The notes under the pieces were generated by a model. The model was not told where the DNA came from. It saw nothing but the letters and a program-made list of their open reading frames with translations, and did not search any database. Of a DNA stretch of 64,000 bases, positions 43,990 through 53,328 are shown piece by piece. A program made the position numbers and the translations under genes. The first letter of the stretch is position 1. The number at the start of each line of letters is the position of its first letter. Origin of the DNA: Bacteroidales bacterium (GTDB lineage Bacteria > Bacteroidota > Bacteroidia > Bacteroidales > GCA-2748055); contig JARGFP010000007.1 in assembly GCA_029210585.1 (NCBI GenBank), forward strand, positions 1 through 64,000. The letters are read 5' to 3'.

Positions 43990-46839
43990 TCACCTGTTAC
44001 AAATTTCCCTGAAATCGCAATATTTGCACCGCTCTGTCACACTGGTCTGCACAAACGGAACTGCCGGATCAAAGATTTCGCGCAGCAGCAGGGCCAGGTG
44101 TTCCAGGAATTCCTCCCTGTGATCATTGAAATCCAGCAGGGGCATTTTCTGACCTTTTCCTCCCATCCTGAACTCCGGCGAATATTTCTCTTCAAACAGT
44201 TTCCTGACCACATACAGGCCCGGCATCAGGGGTTCGCCGGGGTGCTGGTGAAGGTAAAGCGATGCGTACACCATTGCCTGGAATGCTTCTTTGTTCCTGT
44301 TGCTGCGTTCCGCATCGAACAGGGAAGCAATGGATTCAAAAACCAGCTCCGAACTGCCCGTCTTGTAGTCGATGATCCGGGTAACACCTCCCGCCGGACG
44401 GTCCACCCTGTCGATCTTTCCCCCCAGTTTTATCCGGGAGGGACCATTTGCCAGCTGGACTTCCATCCCCATTTCGTACTCTTTTTCCAGGTCGATGAGT
44501 ACAACGGGAGCGATGGCCTTGTCTGTCTCGATAATTTTCAGCAGGTATTTTTTCAGAATGGCCAGGATGACCAGGTTCCTTCCTTCGATCTGCCGCCTGC
44601 CTCCGGATTTAAAATACTCCCTTGCAAAGTTGCGTTCCACCACCTCGTCCAGGGTCGTACCAGTGGTTATCTGCTCCAGGTCAGTGGCGGTGATACCGGA
44701 ATGCCCGACGGACAACGCCTCATACAGTTCATGGATGGAATGGTGCAATATGTTACCGAACCCAATGGGGTCCAGTTCCTCCTGCAGTTCCTCCTGCTCC
44801 TGTACCCGGGCAATCTTCCTGAAATAGAATTTCAGCGGGCATTCGATATAGGTATTCAATGCCGACGGTGAGAGGTATTTGCCGGAGGTATCTCCTTCCA
44901 GGCAGATCGCCAGGCGGTCCATCACTTCGGGAGTTTTCGGAATTCGCACTGCCACCTTTTCTGCTGAACTGATGGAAAGGACCGGGCGGATCATCCGGGC
45001 GTTGAATGCATATTTCATCTGGTAGAGGTACCGGCTCATCTCGCCTGATCTTACCCCTTCCGAGGCGCTCCTGAACAGCAGGTCCACTTTTTTGGCCCGC
45101 TGAATGATCCGGTAAAAGTAATATGCATAAATGGCATCCATGTCTTCACGGACAGGCAGTCTGTAGGCATAACGCATGGAATAGGGAATGAATGAGTTGC
45201 CGGCGGAGGATGCCGGCATGATCTCCTCGTTCACCGAGAGCATGATCACATGATCGAAATCCAGCAGGCGGGTCTCGAGGATCCCCATCACCTGCAGCCC
45301 TGCGAGGGGTTCGCCTGTAAAAGGAATCCGCTGGTTGGCCATGATCTTCCGGAACAGCCGGATAAACGTGTGCAATTCCACCCCGGGACGATCGGTTGTG
45401 ACTTTCCTCAGCTTATTGAGCCTGCTCAGCATCACAAGTACATACTCCTTCTCGAGGTCCTGGTACCGGTGCCCTTCCTCTTCCTGTAACCTTGTGAGTA
45501 TAAACAACAAAAGTTCGTTCATTACATTGCACAAGGCTGAAGCTGTGGTCACGGAGCGGAAAATGGAGCGGGCAAAAGCGTCACTGAAAAAATCCGGTTC
45601 GATATACACCCGGTTCTCGTGTATGATCCTTTTTACCTCTGCCGCCGGGTCGGTCGCACTGATCAGCTTGTAATACTGGTGGTTCAGCACCGATAATACA
45701 TCCCTGTTATAGTACCTGGTCCTGTCTCCCGCGGAGGTTCTTGCATTCCTGTAAAGTCGGAGGATCGTTTCAACAAAACTGCTCAGGGGTGTATTGCTGA
45801 ATGGGTATCCCATGGTGATATTGACCAGGTCTACTTGCTCCGGCAGCGACACCAGGACAGGCATCAGGAGGTTTTCATCACAGGCGATGATGGCTGTATC
45901 GTTGGCTTCCTCAATGGGGGAAGTTCTTTCCCGCAACAGCTGGTTGAGTGTCTTTGCCTGAAGCACATCCGAGGGCAGATCAAATATTCTCACAGGAAGG
46001 TCGGTTGCCAGGTTCCTGAAGTTACCGAGGTCTGCGGGCGGCGGAAACTCCCGGAGGTTTTCCCGGAGGAACCTCCCGGCTTCCATGGATTCATTGTCCA
46101 TGTAGTGTTCGTCATAATCCCAGAAAAAGGAAGCTGCCCCTTTCTTCTTCATTTTCCTGAACAACTGTTTTTCGCTTTCGCTCAAGGCGTTGAAACCAAC
46201 AAAAAAGTAGTGTTCAAATTCCAGCCTGCTGTCCAGTTCCACCATGTCCGACTCGGCCACCTTCCTGTAGATCATTCCCTCATACCCTTCCCCGCGGCGC
46301 TTCAGTGCCTGGGTAAGGGCATGGTAAAGCTTTGGAAGCAATTGCCAGGTGGAGAGGAAAATCTCCTTTTCACGTGTCTCCCCTCCCTGGTGAAAGGTCT
46401 TCCAGAACCTGCGTATAAATTCCACCTGCTCCTCCTCTAGTCCCCCGAAGCTTTCATCGATCTCCTTCAGCTCCCTGATATTCCTGAACACGGCATCCGG
46501 ATCCACCAGGTACTTATCCAGGGTATCGAAATCCGAGATCATCATTTCTCCCCACGGGTAGAAGCTGTCGAAAGGCTCTGGCCTGACAGCTGTTTTATCG
46601 TAGATATCATAGAGTTCAAAAACGGTATCCAGCGGATCGGCGATCTCCAGTCCGCCCAGGTCTGCCACCAGTTCGTTGATGGTCAGAATACGTGGTGCCC
46701 ACATGGTCCTGGTGGCATGCCTGACCAGGAAACGTTTAAAAAACAAGCCGGATCTCCGGTTGGGAAACACGAAACACAATTCGGACGGATCGGTCTGAAC
46801 ATGTTTCACTACGTATATTGCCAGTGCTTCAAGAAACAT
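43990..46839 (-). CDS. AddB-like PD-(D/E)XK nuclease with Fe-S cysteines
   Basis: A 949-residue partner of an AddAB-type double-strand-break end-processing complex. The N-terminal half is a degenerate helicase-like region (for example FPNRRSGLFFKRFLVRH near residue 25 in place of a good Walker A). The C-terminal RecB-type nuclease has GGKIDRVDRPAGG and IIDYKTGSSE with D824 and K826. Four Cys typical of AddB's [4Fe-4S] latch are present: C667 in YIECPLKF and C938, C941, C947 in the terminal CKYCDFREIC. It is the third gene after the AddA-like helicase and a radical SAM gene. Confidence 0.87.
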   Translation of the reverse strand: MFLEALAIYVVKHVQTDPSELCFVFPNRRSGLFFKRFLVRHATRTMWAPRILTINELVADLGGLEIADPLDTVFELYDIYDKTAVRPEPFDSFYPWGEMMISDFDTLDKYLVDPDAVFRNIRELKEIDESFGGLEEEQVEFIRRFWKTFHQGGETREKEIFLSTWQLLPKLYHALTQALKRRGEGYEGMIYRKVAESDMVELDSRLEFEHYFFVGFNALSESEKQLFRKMKKKGAASFFWDYDEHYMDNESMEAGRFLRENLREFPPPADLGNFRNLATDLPVRIFDLPSDVLQAKTLNQLLRERTSPIEEANDTAIIACDENLLMPVLVSLPEQVDLVNITMGYPFSNTPLSSFVETILRLYRNARTSAGDRTRYYNRDVLSVLNHQYYKLISATDPAAEVKRIIHENRVYIEPDFFSDAFARSIFRSVTTASALCNVMNELLLFILTRLQEEEGHRYQDLEKEYVLVMLSRLNKLRKVTTDRPGVELHTFIRLFRKIMANQRIPFTGEPLAGLQVMGILETRLLDFDHVIMLSVNEEIMPASSAGNSFIPYSMRYAYRLPVREDMDAIYAYYFYRIIQRAKKVDLLFRSASEGVRSGEMSRYLYQMKYAFNARMIRPVLSISSAEKVAVRIPKTPEVMDRLAICLEGDTSGKYLSPSALNTYIECPLKFYFRKIARVQEQEELQEELDPIGFGNILHHSIHELYEALSVGHSGITATDLEQITTGTTLDEVVERNFAREYFKSGGRRQIEGRNLVILAILKKYLLKIIETDKAIAPVVLIDLEKEYEMGMEVQLANGPSRIKLGGKIDRVDRPAGGVTRIIDYKTGSSELVFESIASLFDAERSNRNKEAFQAMVYASLYLHQHPGEPLMPGLYVVRKLFEEKYSPEFRMGGKGQKMPLLDFNDHREEFLEHLALLLREIFDPAVPFVQTSVTERCKYCDFREICNR

Positions 46840-46884
46840 AACTGTGTTATCAGGTTTTATTTATTAGCTCGGCGAAGCCAAATA

Positions 46885-47844
46885 TCAATGTCCAAAGATG
46901 AGGGTTTCATTGTAAAGCCTGCCCTGCCAGGTGTCACGTTCCTCCAGGATCTCCTCGAACCGCGCAAGGACACGGTCATATCTCATTCCCCATCCTTCAC
47001 GGGCAGCGGTACCGGGATTGACTTCGCCCGCGATACGCTCCACCACCAACCGCGGGTTGAGCCTTTCAACCACATCTGCCATCAGGTGCAGGTATTCCTC
47101 CATTTCAAAAAAATAAAATTTCCCCGGGTCTGCCCGGTACTGTCGTTCCATTACAGTTCCCTTAATAAGCTGCAACTGGTGAAATTTGATGCTGTGCAAG
47201 GGCAACCTGGAAAGCACTTCCGCACTCTGGATCCATTGCTCTCTTGTTTCTCCCGGCAGGCCGATGATCATATGTCCCCCCACGTTGATGCCCCGTGCAG
47301 CGGTCTCCACGATGGCTTTCCCGGTCACCTCAAAAGTATGTCCGCGGTTCACCGCCGCCAGGGTAGCATCGTTGATGGATTCGATCCCGTATTCGATAAC
47401 GAGGTACCGTTCCCTCGCCAGCTTTTCGAAGTAATCCAGTTTATCAGTGTCGATGCAGTCAGGCCTTGTTCCGATCACGATCCCCACCACATCGGGGTGT
47501 TCCATGGCCGGCTGGTAGGTGGCCTTCAGCTCTTCCAGCGGGGCATAGGTATTTGAATATGCCTGAAAATAGGCGAGGTATTTGCGTACTTTACGGTAGC
47601 GGTTCCTGTGGAAGACGATCCCTTCATCGAGCTGCTGACGGACAGGCTTTCCGGTCTCGTTATAAGACGGGTTAAAGGCCCGGTTATCGCAAAAAGAACA
47701 TCCTCCCCTTCCCTTTGTCCCATCCCGGTTCGGACAGGTAAAGCCAGCATTGACAGTCAGTTTCTGCACACGTTCACCGAATAACTTTCTGAAATAATCA
47801 GCATAGGCATTGAATCTTCTTGTTGTTCCCCACTGATATTCCAT
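46885..47844 (-). CDS. TIGR01212-type radical SAM protein (YhcC-like)
   Basis: A 319-residue radical SAM enzyme. The cluster site is in FTCPNRDGTKGRGGCSFCDN, an expanded CxnCxxC arrangement with the first Cys separated from the CSFC pair, as in the YhcC/TIGR01212 family. Further blocks: YFQAYSNTYAPLEELKATYQ, GIVIGTRPDCIDTDKLDY, and GGHMIIGLPGETREQW. Role of the family is unknown; a link to RNA or quinone modification has been suggested only loosely. It sits between addA-like (1 bp gap) and addB-like (45 bp gap) genes, so is co-transcribed with DNA repair genes. Confidence 0.9.
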   Translation of the reverse strand: MEYQWGTTRRFNAYADYFRKLFGERVQKLTVNAGFTCPNRDGTKGRGGCSFCDNRAFNPSYNETGKPVRQQLDEGIVFHRNRYRKVRKYLAYFQAYSNTYAPLEELKATYQPAMEHPDVVGIVIGTRPDCIDTDKLDYFEKLARERYLVIEYGIESINDATLAAVNRGHTFEVTGKAIVETAARGINVGGHMIIGLPGETREQWIQSAEVLSRLPLHSIKFHQLQLIKGTVMERQYRADPGKFYFFEMEEYLHLMADVVERLNPRLVVERIAGEVNPGTAAREGWGMRYDRVLARFEEILEERDTWQGRLYNETLIFGH

Positions 47845-47845
47845 A

Positions 47846-50800
47846 TCAAACCACTTTCACAATTTTATCAAGCATCACGTACCAGATGAATCCTTCCACC
47901 TGTTTATGTCCCATCTCCCTGAGCAGTTTCACATAGCTGTCCACCTGCCGGTCATATTTTGCCAGTTCCATGTTTCCGAACTTATAATCTGTAACAATCA
48001 CGCGGTCCCCGATGATTGTCACCCGGTCGGGCCTGTAGGTTCCTCCCCGTGCAATGATGTCGTTCTCATTATATACCCTTGCACCGGGAGCGAACCAGGT
48101 TTCAACCCCGGGTGTATGCAGTTTTTCTATAACAAGATTGCGTAGTTTTTCAGTATCACCATCGTTCAGCAATCCTTCCCTGAAATAGTGTTTCACAGCC
48201 CCGTCCACGTCATCAATGGTCCTGATCCGGCCGAAGAGTTCGTGCATCACGTTCCCGAAATCCAGGTGATCGCCATCACCGGTTCCTTTTTGCAGGAAAT
48301 AGTCGCTGCTTTTCAACCGCAGCCTGATCCTGTCGTTGCGAAATTTCACCGGGTACCCTGAGATCACCCAGGGACGGGGAGCTGATCCGGTAACAATTTC
48401 CATTTTTTCCAGCATGCCGATTTCAAATCCATTCTCCGAGGCAGTACCCGGGAGGTTCATCAGCAGCGGTTCATTGGTTTGTGGTGCAGTTTCAACGGCC
48501 GTCATCACGAGTTCACCGGATCGCCGTATTTTATCTTTTTCGGGTCGTTCCGGCAGACCGATGATCATCGCCTCCTCGGCCCGTGTAAATGCCACGTAAA
48601 GCAGGTTCAGGTTATCAACATATCCCATGATCAGTTCCTGGAGGTAGGCTTCAGCAAAAACGGTAGCTCCCAGGTCTTTTTTGAACTTCAGGGGTGCCAC
48701 GGGCAACTGTTCAAACGGTGTACCACTGGTATCGCACCACAGGATCCTGTCGTTGAAGCCGGACCCTGAACTGGTCAGTTCCCAGTTGCAGAAGGGTATG
48801 AGTACTGCCTTGTACTGTAATCCCTTGGCCTTGTGTATGGTGATGATCCGGATGGCATCCTGGTCCTCCGACACCGTGATGGATTTTTTTTCACCATACT
48901 CTGACCAGTAGCGCAGGAAATCGTGCAAACTGCCCGGTTCGTCCTGCTGCAATTCCAGCACGATTTCCTGGAAGGCCTGTAAATAAGGCAGGTCTGCCTG
49001 GCGGTTTTCCAGGCTGAAATAGCTGATCAGGAATTCCACCAGTTCGAACAGCGGGAGTCTTTTTATTTCAGGGACCATGCGGAGGAATGTTTCTCCCAGC
49101 TCCTCCTTTACCGACAGTTGGGGAGCAAGGGCCGCAGCTGTCTCCTCCTCTCCTGCTGTAATCAACCGGTGGTAGTAGCGGATTGACAGGTTGTTCAGCT
49201 CATCCTGCCCGTTATTGAGGTAGGTAAGGAGGCTCAGGATAAATTTTACCGCGATGTTGCTGTGAAGAAAGAGCGATTCATTCGAAATAAAATTGAAATT
49301 ATAGCCGGGTCCGTAATTGCCCCGGTCTGTTTCCATCAACACACCGGCTACGTCGGCACCCTCGACATTGGTCCGTACCAGGATGGCAATGTCGCCGGCA
49401 CCATACCCGGCATTTTCCAGCTCCATGATCCAGTGAGGAATTCGCTGCAGTGCCAGTTCTTTTTGTTTTGTTCCTTCTTCGTGCATGATCTCCGCCCTGA
49501 TGTATCCGCCCGAATTGCGTGATTTACCGGGAATCTCCTGTACCACTCCCTGGTAGGCGGTGCCCAGGAGGCGGCCCCAGCGCTCACGGAAATCGTCGTC
49601 CACCTGTGCATCCGCCAGGGCTTCGCTGACTATGTCGCGGATCATTTCCGGGGCCCTCCGGAAAAGTGTATTATTGAACCGGATGATCTGTTCCCTGCTC
49701 CTCCAGTTGTGCCTGAGCGGTTCATAGTTGATGCTGTACCCTGGAAAGGCGTTGCCTAACGACTCAGCCAGTATCTTCCAATCGGAATTACGCCACCGGT
49801 AGATCGACTGTTTGATATCCCCCACCACGATATTTTCCTTCCCGGTAGAAAGGGTATGCTCCAGCAATGGCCGGAAATTCTCCCACTGGAAGACAGAGGT
49901 ATCCTGGAACTCATCGAGCATGATGTGGTCGATATAGCTTCCTGTCTTTTCATATATAAAAGGTGTGGGGTTGTCTCCGATAAGCCCTTTCAGAAACCTG
50001 GCGGCATCTGACAGCAGGAACTGGTTCTTCTCATCCGTGATATCGCGTATCCGTGCAGAGATATCGCTCAGGATTCCCAGGGCAAAAATGTACTGGCGCA
50101 CTTCTGTTGCAGACTGGTGCAACACCGACAGCTGGTGGATTTTCCCGAGACCTTCCATGAGCACCGCTTCTGCAAAGCGGATTTTGCCTGCATCATCTTC
50201 CTTTTTCGATATCCATTTTGAGAGGTCTTTAACCGCTTCCCTGACCGCGGGGGTCAGCCTGTTCTTTTCCCCGCTGGCCACTTTTTCAAAAAAGCCTGCC
50301 GGGCCTGATGCTTTCCTGTAAAAATCGTCCGGTCCGTAACCAGCGGCATCCATTTGCCCCAGGATGAAGGCAGCCTGATCCTTCATCTCTTTCCCAGCCA
50401 GCTCACCAACTGTTTTAACGTGCCGGATAAAGGCCTCCAGCTCTTCCCTTCCAGGCGACCTGTCCTGGTCGAGCATCACCTCCTGGTAGGCCTCGGAGAA
50501 CAGCTCCTGTCCAAGTCCCAGCAGTTCATTCCTGAAGTTCCAGCCCCGTGAGGCCTCAATGCGTGTTTCAGCAAGTTTCAGCATCCAATCCAGCAGTTCC
50601 CTGTCTTCACCCAGGTCCAGGAACATCCTGTCGACCGCCTCTCCAAGTATCCTGTCCCGGTCCAGCTCCAGGCTAAAGCCTGACTGCAGCCCGATCTCCC
50701 GCGTAAAGGCACGGATCACCCGTTGAAAAAACCGGTCGATTGTTCCCACTGAGAACCTTGAATAATCATTCAGTATCCTGACCAGCAGGTCTCCCGCCAT

Positions 50801-51067
50801 GGATATGATTTTTTCACGTGACAATCCCGTAGATTTTTCAAGGTCAAGCAACTCGCCAGGCGATTCTTCGTGATGCAGTCCGGAGAGCTGGTGAAGCTGC
50901 TCCAGGATCCTCGATTTCATCTCACTGGCTGCCTTATTGGTAAAAGTTACTGCGAGTATATGTTTGTAGGCCTGTGGATTGCGGAACAGCAATTCAAGGT
51001 ATCCAAGGGTGAGCCGGTAGGTTTTCCCCGACCCGGCTGAAGCTTTATATACCGACAATGGAGCCAT
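47846..51067 (-). CDS. AddA-like UvrD/RecB-family helicase-nuclease
   Basis: A 1073-residue SF1A helicase with C-terminal nuclease, the motor of an AddAB-type recombination complex. Motif I is YKASAGSGKTYRL (K15), motif II MLDEFQDTSVFQWENF, motif III GDIKQSIYRWRNSDW, motif V/VI include TIHKAKGLQYKAVLIPF and LLYVAFTRAEEAMIIG. The C-terminal RecB nuclease has RPDRVTIIGDRVIVTDYKFG with the D-x-K pair and later QVDSYVKLL. It is the first gene of the three-gene unit and divergent from mnmA (68-bp gap). Confidence 0.9.
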   Translation of the reverse strand: MAPLSVYKASAGSGKTYRLTLGYLELLFRNPQAYKHILAVTFTNKAASEMKSRILEQLHQLSGLHHEESPGELLDLEKSTGLSREKIISMAGDLLVRILNDYSRFSVGTIDRFFQRVIRAFTREIGLQSGFSLELDRDRILGEAVDRMFLDLGEDRELLDWMLKLAETRIEASRGWNFRNELLGLGQELFSEAYQEVMLDQDRSPGREELEAFIRHVKTVGELAGKEMKDQAAFILGQMDAAGYGPDDFYRKASGPAGFFEKVASGEKNRLTPAVREAVKDLSKWISKKEDDAGKIRFAEAVLMEGLGKIHQLSVLHQSATEVRQYIFALGILSDISARIRDITDEKNQFLLSDAARFLKGLIGDNPTPFIYEKTGSYIDHIMLDEFQDTSVFQWENFRPLLEHTLSTGKENIVVGDIKQSIYRWRNSDWKILAESLGNAFPGYSINYEPLRHNWRSREQIIRFNNTLFRRAPEMIRDIVSEALADAQVDDDFRERWGRLLGTAYQGVVQEIPGKSRNSGGYIRAEIMHEEGTKQKELALQRIPHWIMELENAGYGAGDIAILVRTNVEGADVAGVLMETDRGNYGPGYNFNFISNESLFLHSNIAVKFILSLLTYLNNGQDELNNLSIRYYHRLITAGEEETAAALAPQLSVKEELGETFLRMVPEIKRLPLFELVEFLISYFSLENRQADLPYLQAFQEIVLELQQDEPGSLHDFLRYWSEYGEKKSITVSEDQDAIRIITIHKAKGLQYKAVLIPFCNWELTSSGSGFNDRILWCDTSGTPFEQLPVAPLKFKKDLGATVFAEAYLQELIMGYVDNLNLLYVAFTRAEEAMIIGLPERPEKDKIRRSGELVMTAVETAPQTNEPLLMNLPGTASENGFEIGMLEKMEIVTGSAPRPWVISGYPVKFRNDRIRLRLKSSDYFLQKGTGDGDHLDFGNVMHELFGRIRTIDDVDGAVKHYFREGLLNDGDTEKLRNLVIEKLHTPGVETWFAPGARVYNENDIIARGGTYRPDRVTIIGDRVIVTDYKFGNMELAKYDRQVDSYVKLLREMGHKQVEGFIWYVMLDKIVKVV

Positions 51068-51111
51068 TTCTTAAAGATAGGAGATAATCTTTATTCTTCG
51101 GAGCATTTCAG

Positions 51112-51119
51112 TAACTTTG
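51112..51119 (+). promoter_or_regulatory. Candidate -7 box for mnmA
   Basis: TAACTTTG matches TAnnTTTG and lies 16 bp before the GTG start of mnmA. TTTA stands 18 bp upstream in the -33 place, a weak match. Confidence 0.4.
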
Positions 51120-51135
51120 TGGTAAAATTCAGGTT

Positions 51136-52311
51136 GTGGCAAAAAGAGTTGTTGTAGGTCTTTCGGGAGGAGTTGACTCCAGTGTTGCTGCGTATCTGCT
51201 CAAGGAGCAGGGATACGAAGTGATTGCCATGTTCATGATCAACTGGCACGACAAGACCGGTGTGATTGATGCCGATTGTCCGTGGGACGAAGATGTGCTT
51301 TTCGCAGAACTGGTGGCCAAAAAGATCGGCATCCCCTTCGAGGTTGTTGACCTCAGCGGTCCATACAAGAAAAGGGTGATCGATTACATGTTCTCGGAAT
51401 ATGAAAAAGGCAGAACACCCAATCCGGATGTGCTGTGTAACCGGGAGATCAAATTCGATGCGTTCCTGAAGGCCGCGGAGAAATTCAGTCCCGACTTTGT
51501 AGCTACAGGCCATTATTGCAAAAAGGATGAGGTGGATGTGAACGGGAAGACCATCTATCGGCTGCTGGCGGGCGATGATCCGAACAAGGAGCAGAGTTAC
51601 TTCCTCTGTCAGCTCTCCCAGGAGCAGCTGGCGCGCACCCTCTTTCCTATCGGCCACCTTCAAAAAGAGGAGGTGCGGGCAATTGCCAGGAAACAGAAAC
51701 TTGCCTCGGCTGAAAAAAAAGATTCACAGGGAATTTGTTTCGTAGGAAAAGTGCACCTCCCGGAATTCCTCCAGCAGAAGCTGGAACCAAAGGAGGGAAA
51801 CATCTTCGAGATTCCTGCAGACAGTCCGTTGTACGAAGAAACAAACCTTTGCTCGCTTGCAGATTTTGCCCGGCCCATCAGGTACAGGATCAGCGATGGG
51901 ATCTATGCCGGGAAGCACCGTGGAGCACATTTTTTTACCATTGGCCAGCGAAAAGGACTGCAGGTAGGAGGGAAAAAGGAACCCTTGTTTGTCATTGCCA
52001 CGGATGTGGACAAAAACCGGGTTTACGTGGGACAGGGTAAAACGCACCCGGGGCTGTACAGGAAAGGGTTGCGCATTCTGCCGGAAGAAGTGCACTGGAT
52101 CCGTCCCGACCTGGCCATGTCCGCAGGGGAATCAAGGAACTACCTGGTGCGTATCCGGTACCGGCAGGCACTGGAGCAAGCGACACTTACGATGGAGCAG
52201 GATGGGATGTACATCATCTTCGACCGTCCACAGCGCGGCATCGCCGCGGGTCAGTTTGCTGCCTGGTATGATGAGGGGGAGTTGATCGGTTCGGGGGTCA
52301 TTCACCTTTAA
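51136..52311 (+). CDS. mnmA: tRNA-uridine 2-sulfurtransferase MnmA
   Basis: A 391-residue PP-loop ATPase that thiolates U34 of tRNA-Lys, -Glu and -Gln. The PP-loop [18 protein letters not shown] is at the N-terminus. Catalytic cysteines: [13 protein letters not shown] and [10 protein letters not shown], the usual pair about 100 residues apart; tRNA-contact region [17 protein letters not shown] follows. Start is GTG at 51136 with a -7 box 16 bp upstream. Complete and typical in length. It needs a persulfide donor, usually IscS/SufS, not seen here. Confidence 0.96.
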   Translation: MAKRVVVGLSGGVDSSVAAYLLKEQGYEVIAMFMINWHDKTGVIDADCPWDEDVLFAELVAKKIGIPFEVVDLSGPYKKRVIDYMFSEYEKGRTPNPDVLCNREIKFDAFLKAAEKFSPDFVATGHYCKKDEVDVNGKTIYRLLAGDDPNKEQSYFLCQLSQEQLARTLFPIGHLQKEEVRAIARKQKLASAEKKDSQGICFVGKVHLPEFLQQKLEPKEGNIFEIPADSPLYEETNLCSLADFARPIRYRISDGIYAGKHRGAHFFTIGQRKGLQVGGKKEPLFVIATDVDKNRVYVGQGKTHPGLYRKGLRILPEEVHWIRPDLAMSAGESRNYLVRIRYRQALEQATLTMEQDGMYIIFDRPQRGIAAGQFAAWYDEGELIGSGVIHL

Positions 52312-52387
52312 AGACATGCCGCTCCTGACGGGGCTGGGGGGCCATGCGGGGCTTTACAGACATGCCGCTCCTGACGGAGCTGGGGGG
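52312..52387. repeat. Two copies of a 30-bp GC-rich repeat (REP-like)
   Basis: Copies at 52312-52341 and 52358-52387, 46 bp apart, are identical but for one base. Each carries GCTCC-TGAC-GGAGC or GCTCC-TGAC-GGGGC, a short hairpin, followed by a G-run. GC content is well above the flanking genes. It fills the gap between mnmA and cysH. Confidence 0.75.
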
Positions 52388-52406
52388 TGCCGGTCTTGGC
52401 GGAGCT

Positions 52407-53126
52407 CTACCGCTTGTGGAGTCCGCACTCCTTTTGTTCCTGTCCTTCCCACCACCAGCGGCCGGCTTTAAAGTCTTCGCCCGGTTTGAGGGCGCGGGTA
52501 CACGGCTGACAGCCAATACTGGCAAAACCGCGTTCGTGCAACGGATTGAAGGGGACATCCTTTTCCCTGATATAGTTCCACACTTCCTTTTCTGTCCAGT
52601 TGATCAGGGGATTGATCTTTACCAGTCCGTTCACCTTGTCCCATTCCACCAGCTTCGCAAAGAAACGACTGATGGTCTGGTCCTTTCGCAGTCCGCAAAT
52701 CCATGCGTCCATCTCTTTAAAAGCCCGTTTCAGGGGCTCCACCTTCCTGATCCCGCAACACATCTTCCTGTTTTCCACGCTGTCGTAGAACAGGTTGATG
52801 CCCCGCTCCTTCACCATGGATTCCACCTTTGTACTGTCCGGGAAATAGACATCGATCTTGATCCCATATTTTTTGTTTGTATCGTCGATCAACGTATATG
52901 TTTCAGGAAACAGTCTGCCCGTATCGAGGGTAAATATGTTTGCATCCCTGCCGGTTTTGGAAAGCATATCGGTAATTACCTGGTCCTCTGCTCCAAGACT
53001 GGTTGCCTGGGCAATGCGGTTTCCATATTCCTCAAGGAAAAAACTGAGTACTTCAACGGGATCTTTCTTCGACAGTTCTTCGTTCCACCGTGCTATCTGC
53101 TCCGTAAGTTCTTTTGTCAACTCCAT
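52407..53126 (-). CDS. cysH: Assimilatory adenylyl-sulfate reductase (CysH, [4Fe-4S] type)
   Basis: A 239-residue PAPS/APS reductase that reduces activated sulfate to sulfite with thioredoxin. I chose the ATG at 53126: the frame is open 73 codons further, but a good promoter lies at 53145-53174 and the extra sequence is not protein-like. The fold shows ATSLGAEDQVITDML, FTLDTGRLFPETY and the nucleophile Cys at C234 in the C-terminal ECGLHKR. The Cys pairs C123-C124 and C206/C209 (IGCQPCTR) bind a [4Fe-4S] cluster, which marks an APS- rather than PAPS-preferring enzyme. It is a single-gene unit about 9.6 kb from a second, unrelated APS reductase (aprA). Confidence 0.92.
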   Translation of the reverse strand: MELTKELTEQIARWNEELSKKDPVEVLSFFLEEYGNRIAQATSLGAEDQVITDMLSKTGRDANIFTLDTGRLFPETYTLIDDTNKKYGIKIDVYFPDSTKVESMVKERGINLFYDSVENRKMCCGIRKVEPLKRAFKEMDAWICGLRKDQTISRFFAKLVEWDKVNGLVKINPLINWTEKEVWNYIREKDVPFNPLHERGFASIGCQPCTRALKPGEDFKAGRWWWEGQEQKECGLHKR

Positions 53127-53144
53127 AATTCTGTAATTTCGGCA

Positions 53145-53174
53145 CAAAGATAACCTTTGTCTTTGTCCGCGCAA
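53145..53174 (-). promoter_or_regulatory. Promoter of cysH
   Basis: On the minus strand, TTG (53174-53172), a 19-bp spacer and TATCTTTG (53152-53145) match the Bacteroidota promoter, 18 bp before the chosen cysH start. It also lies inside the longer open frame, which argues for the shorter protein. Confidence 0.6.
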
Positions 53175-53328
53175 CAATTTGTCTGCGCAACACCAGGTAT
53201 AGAACACCTCAGTTGGCAGAAGGTTGAATGGCGACAGGAAAACAGACTCTGAATGCGCTTTCCACCGGGTTGACAGATGGTTGAATCGGAACAGGAAGAT
53301 GGTTGAATGGCAGGTGCAAAAATGGCAT

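Noticed and set aside
43987-44871. A 294-codon plus-strand frame opposite the addB-like gene
   Set aside because: Overlaps the nuclease domain whose catalytic and Cys motifs are intact; no domain of its own.
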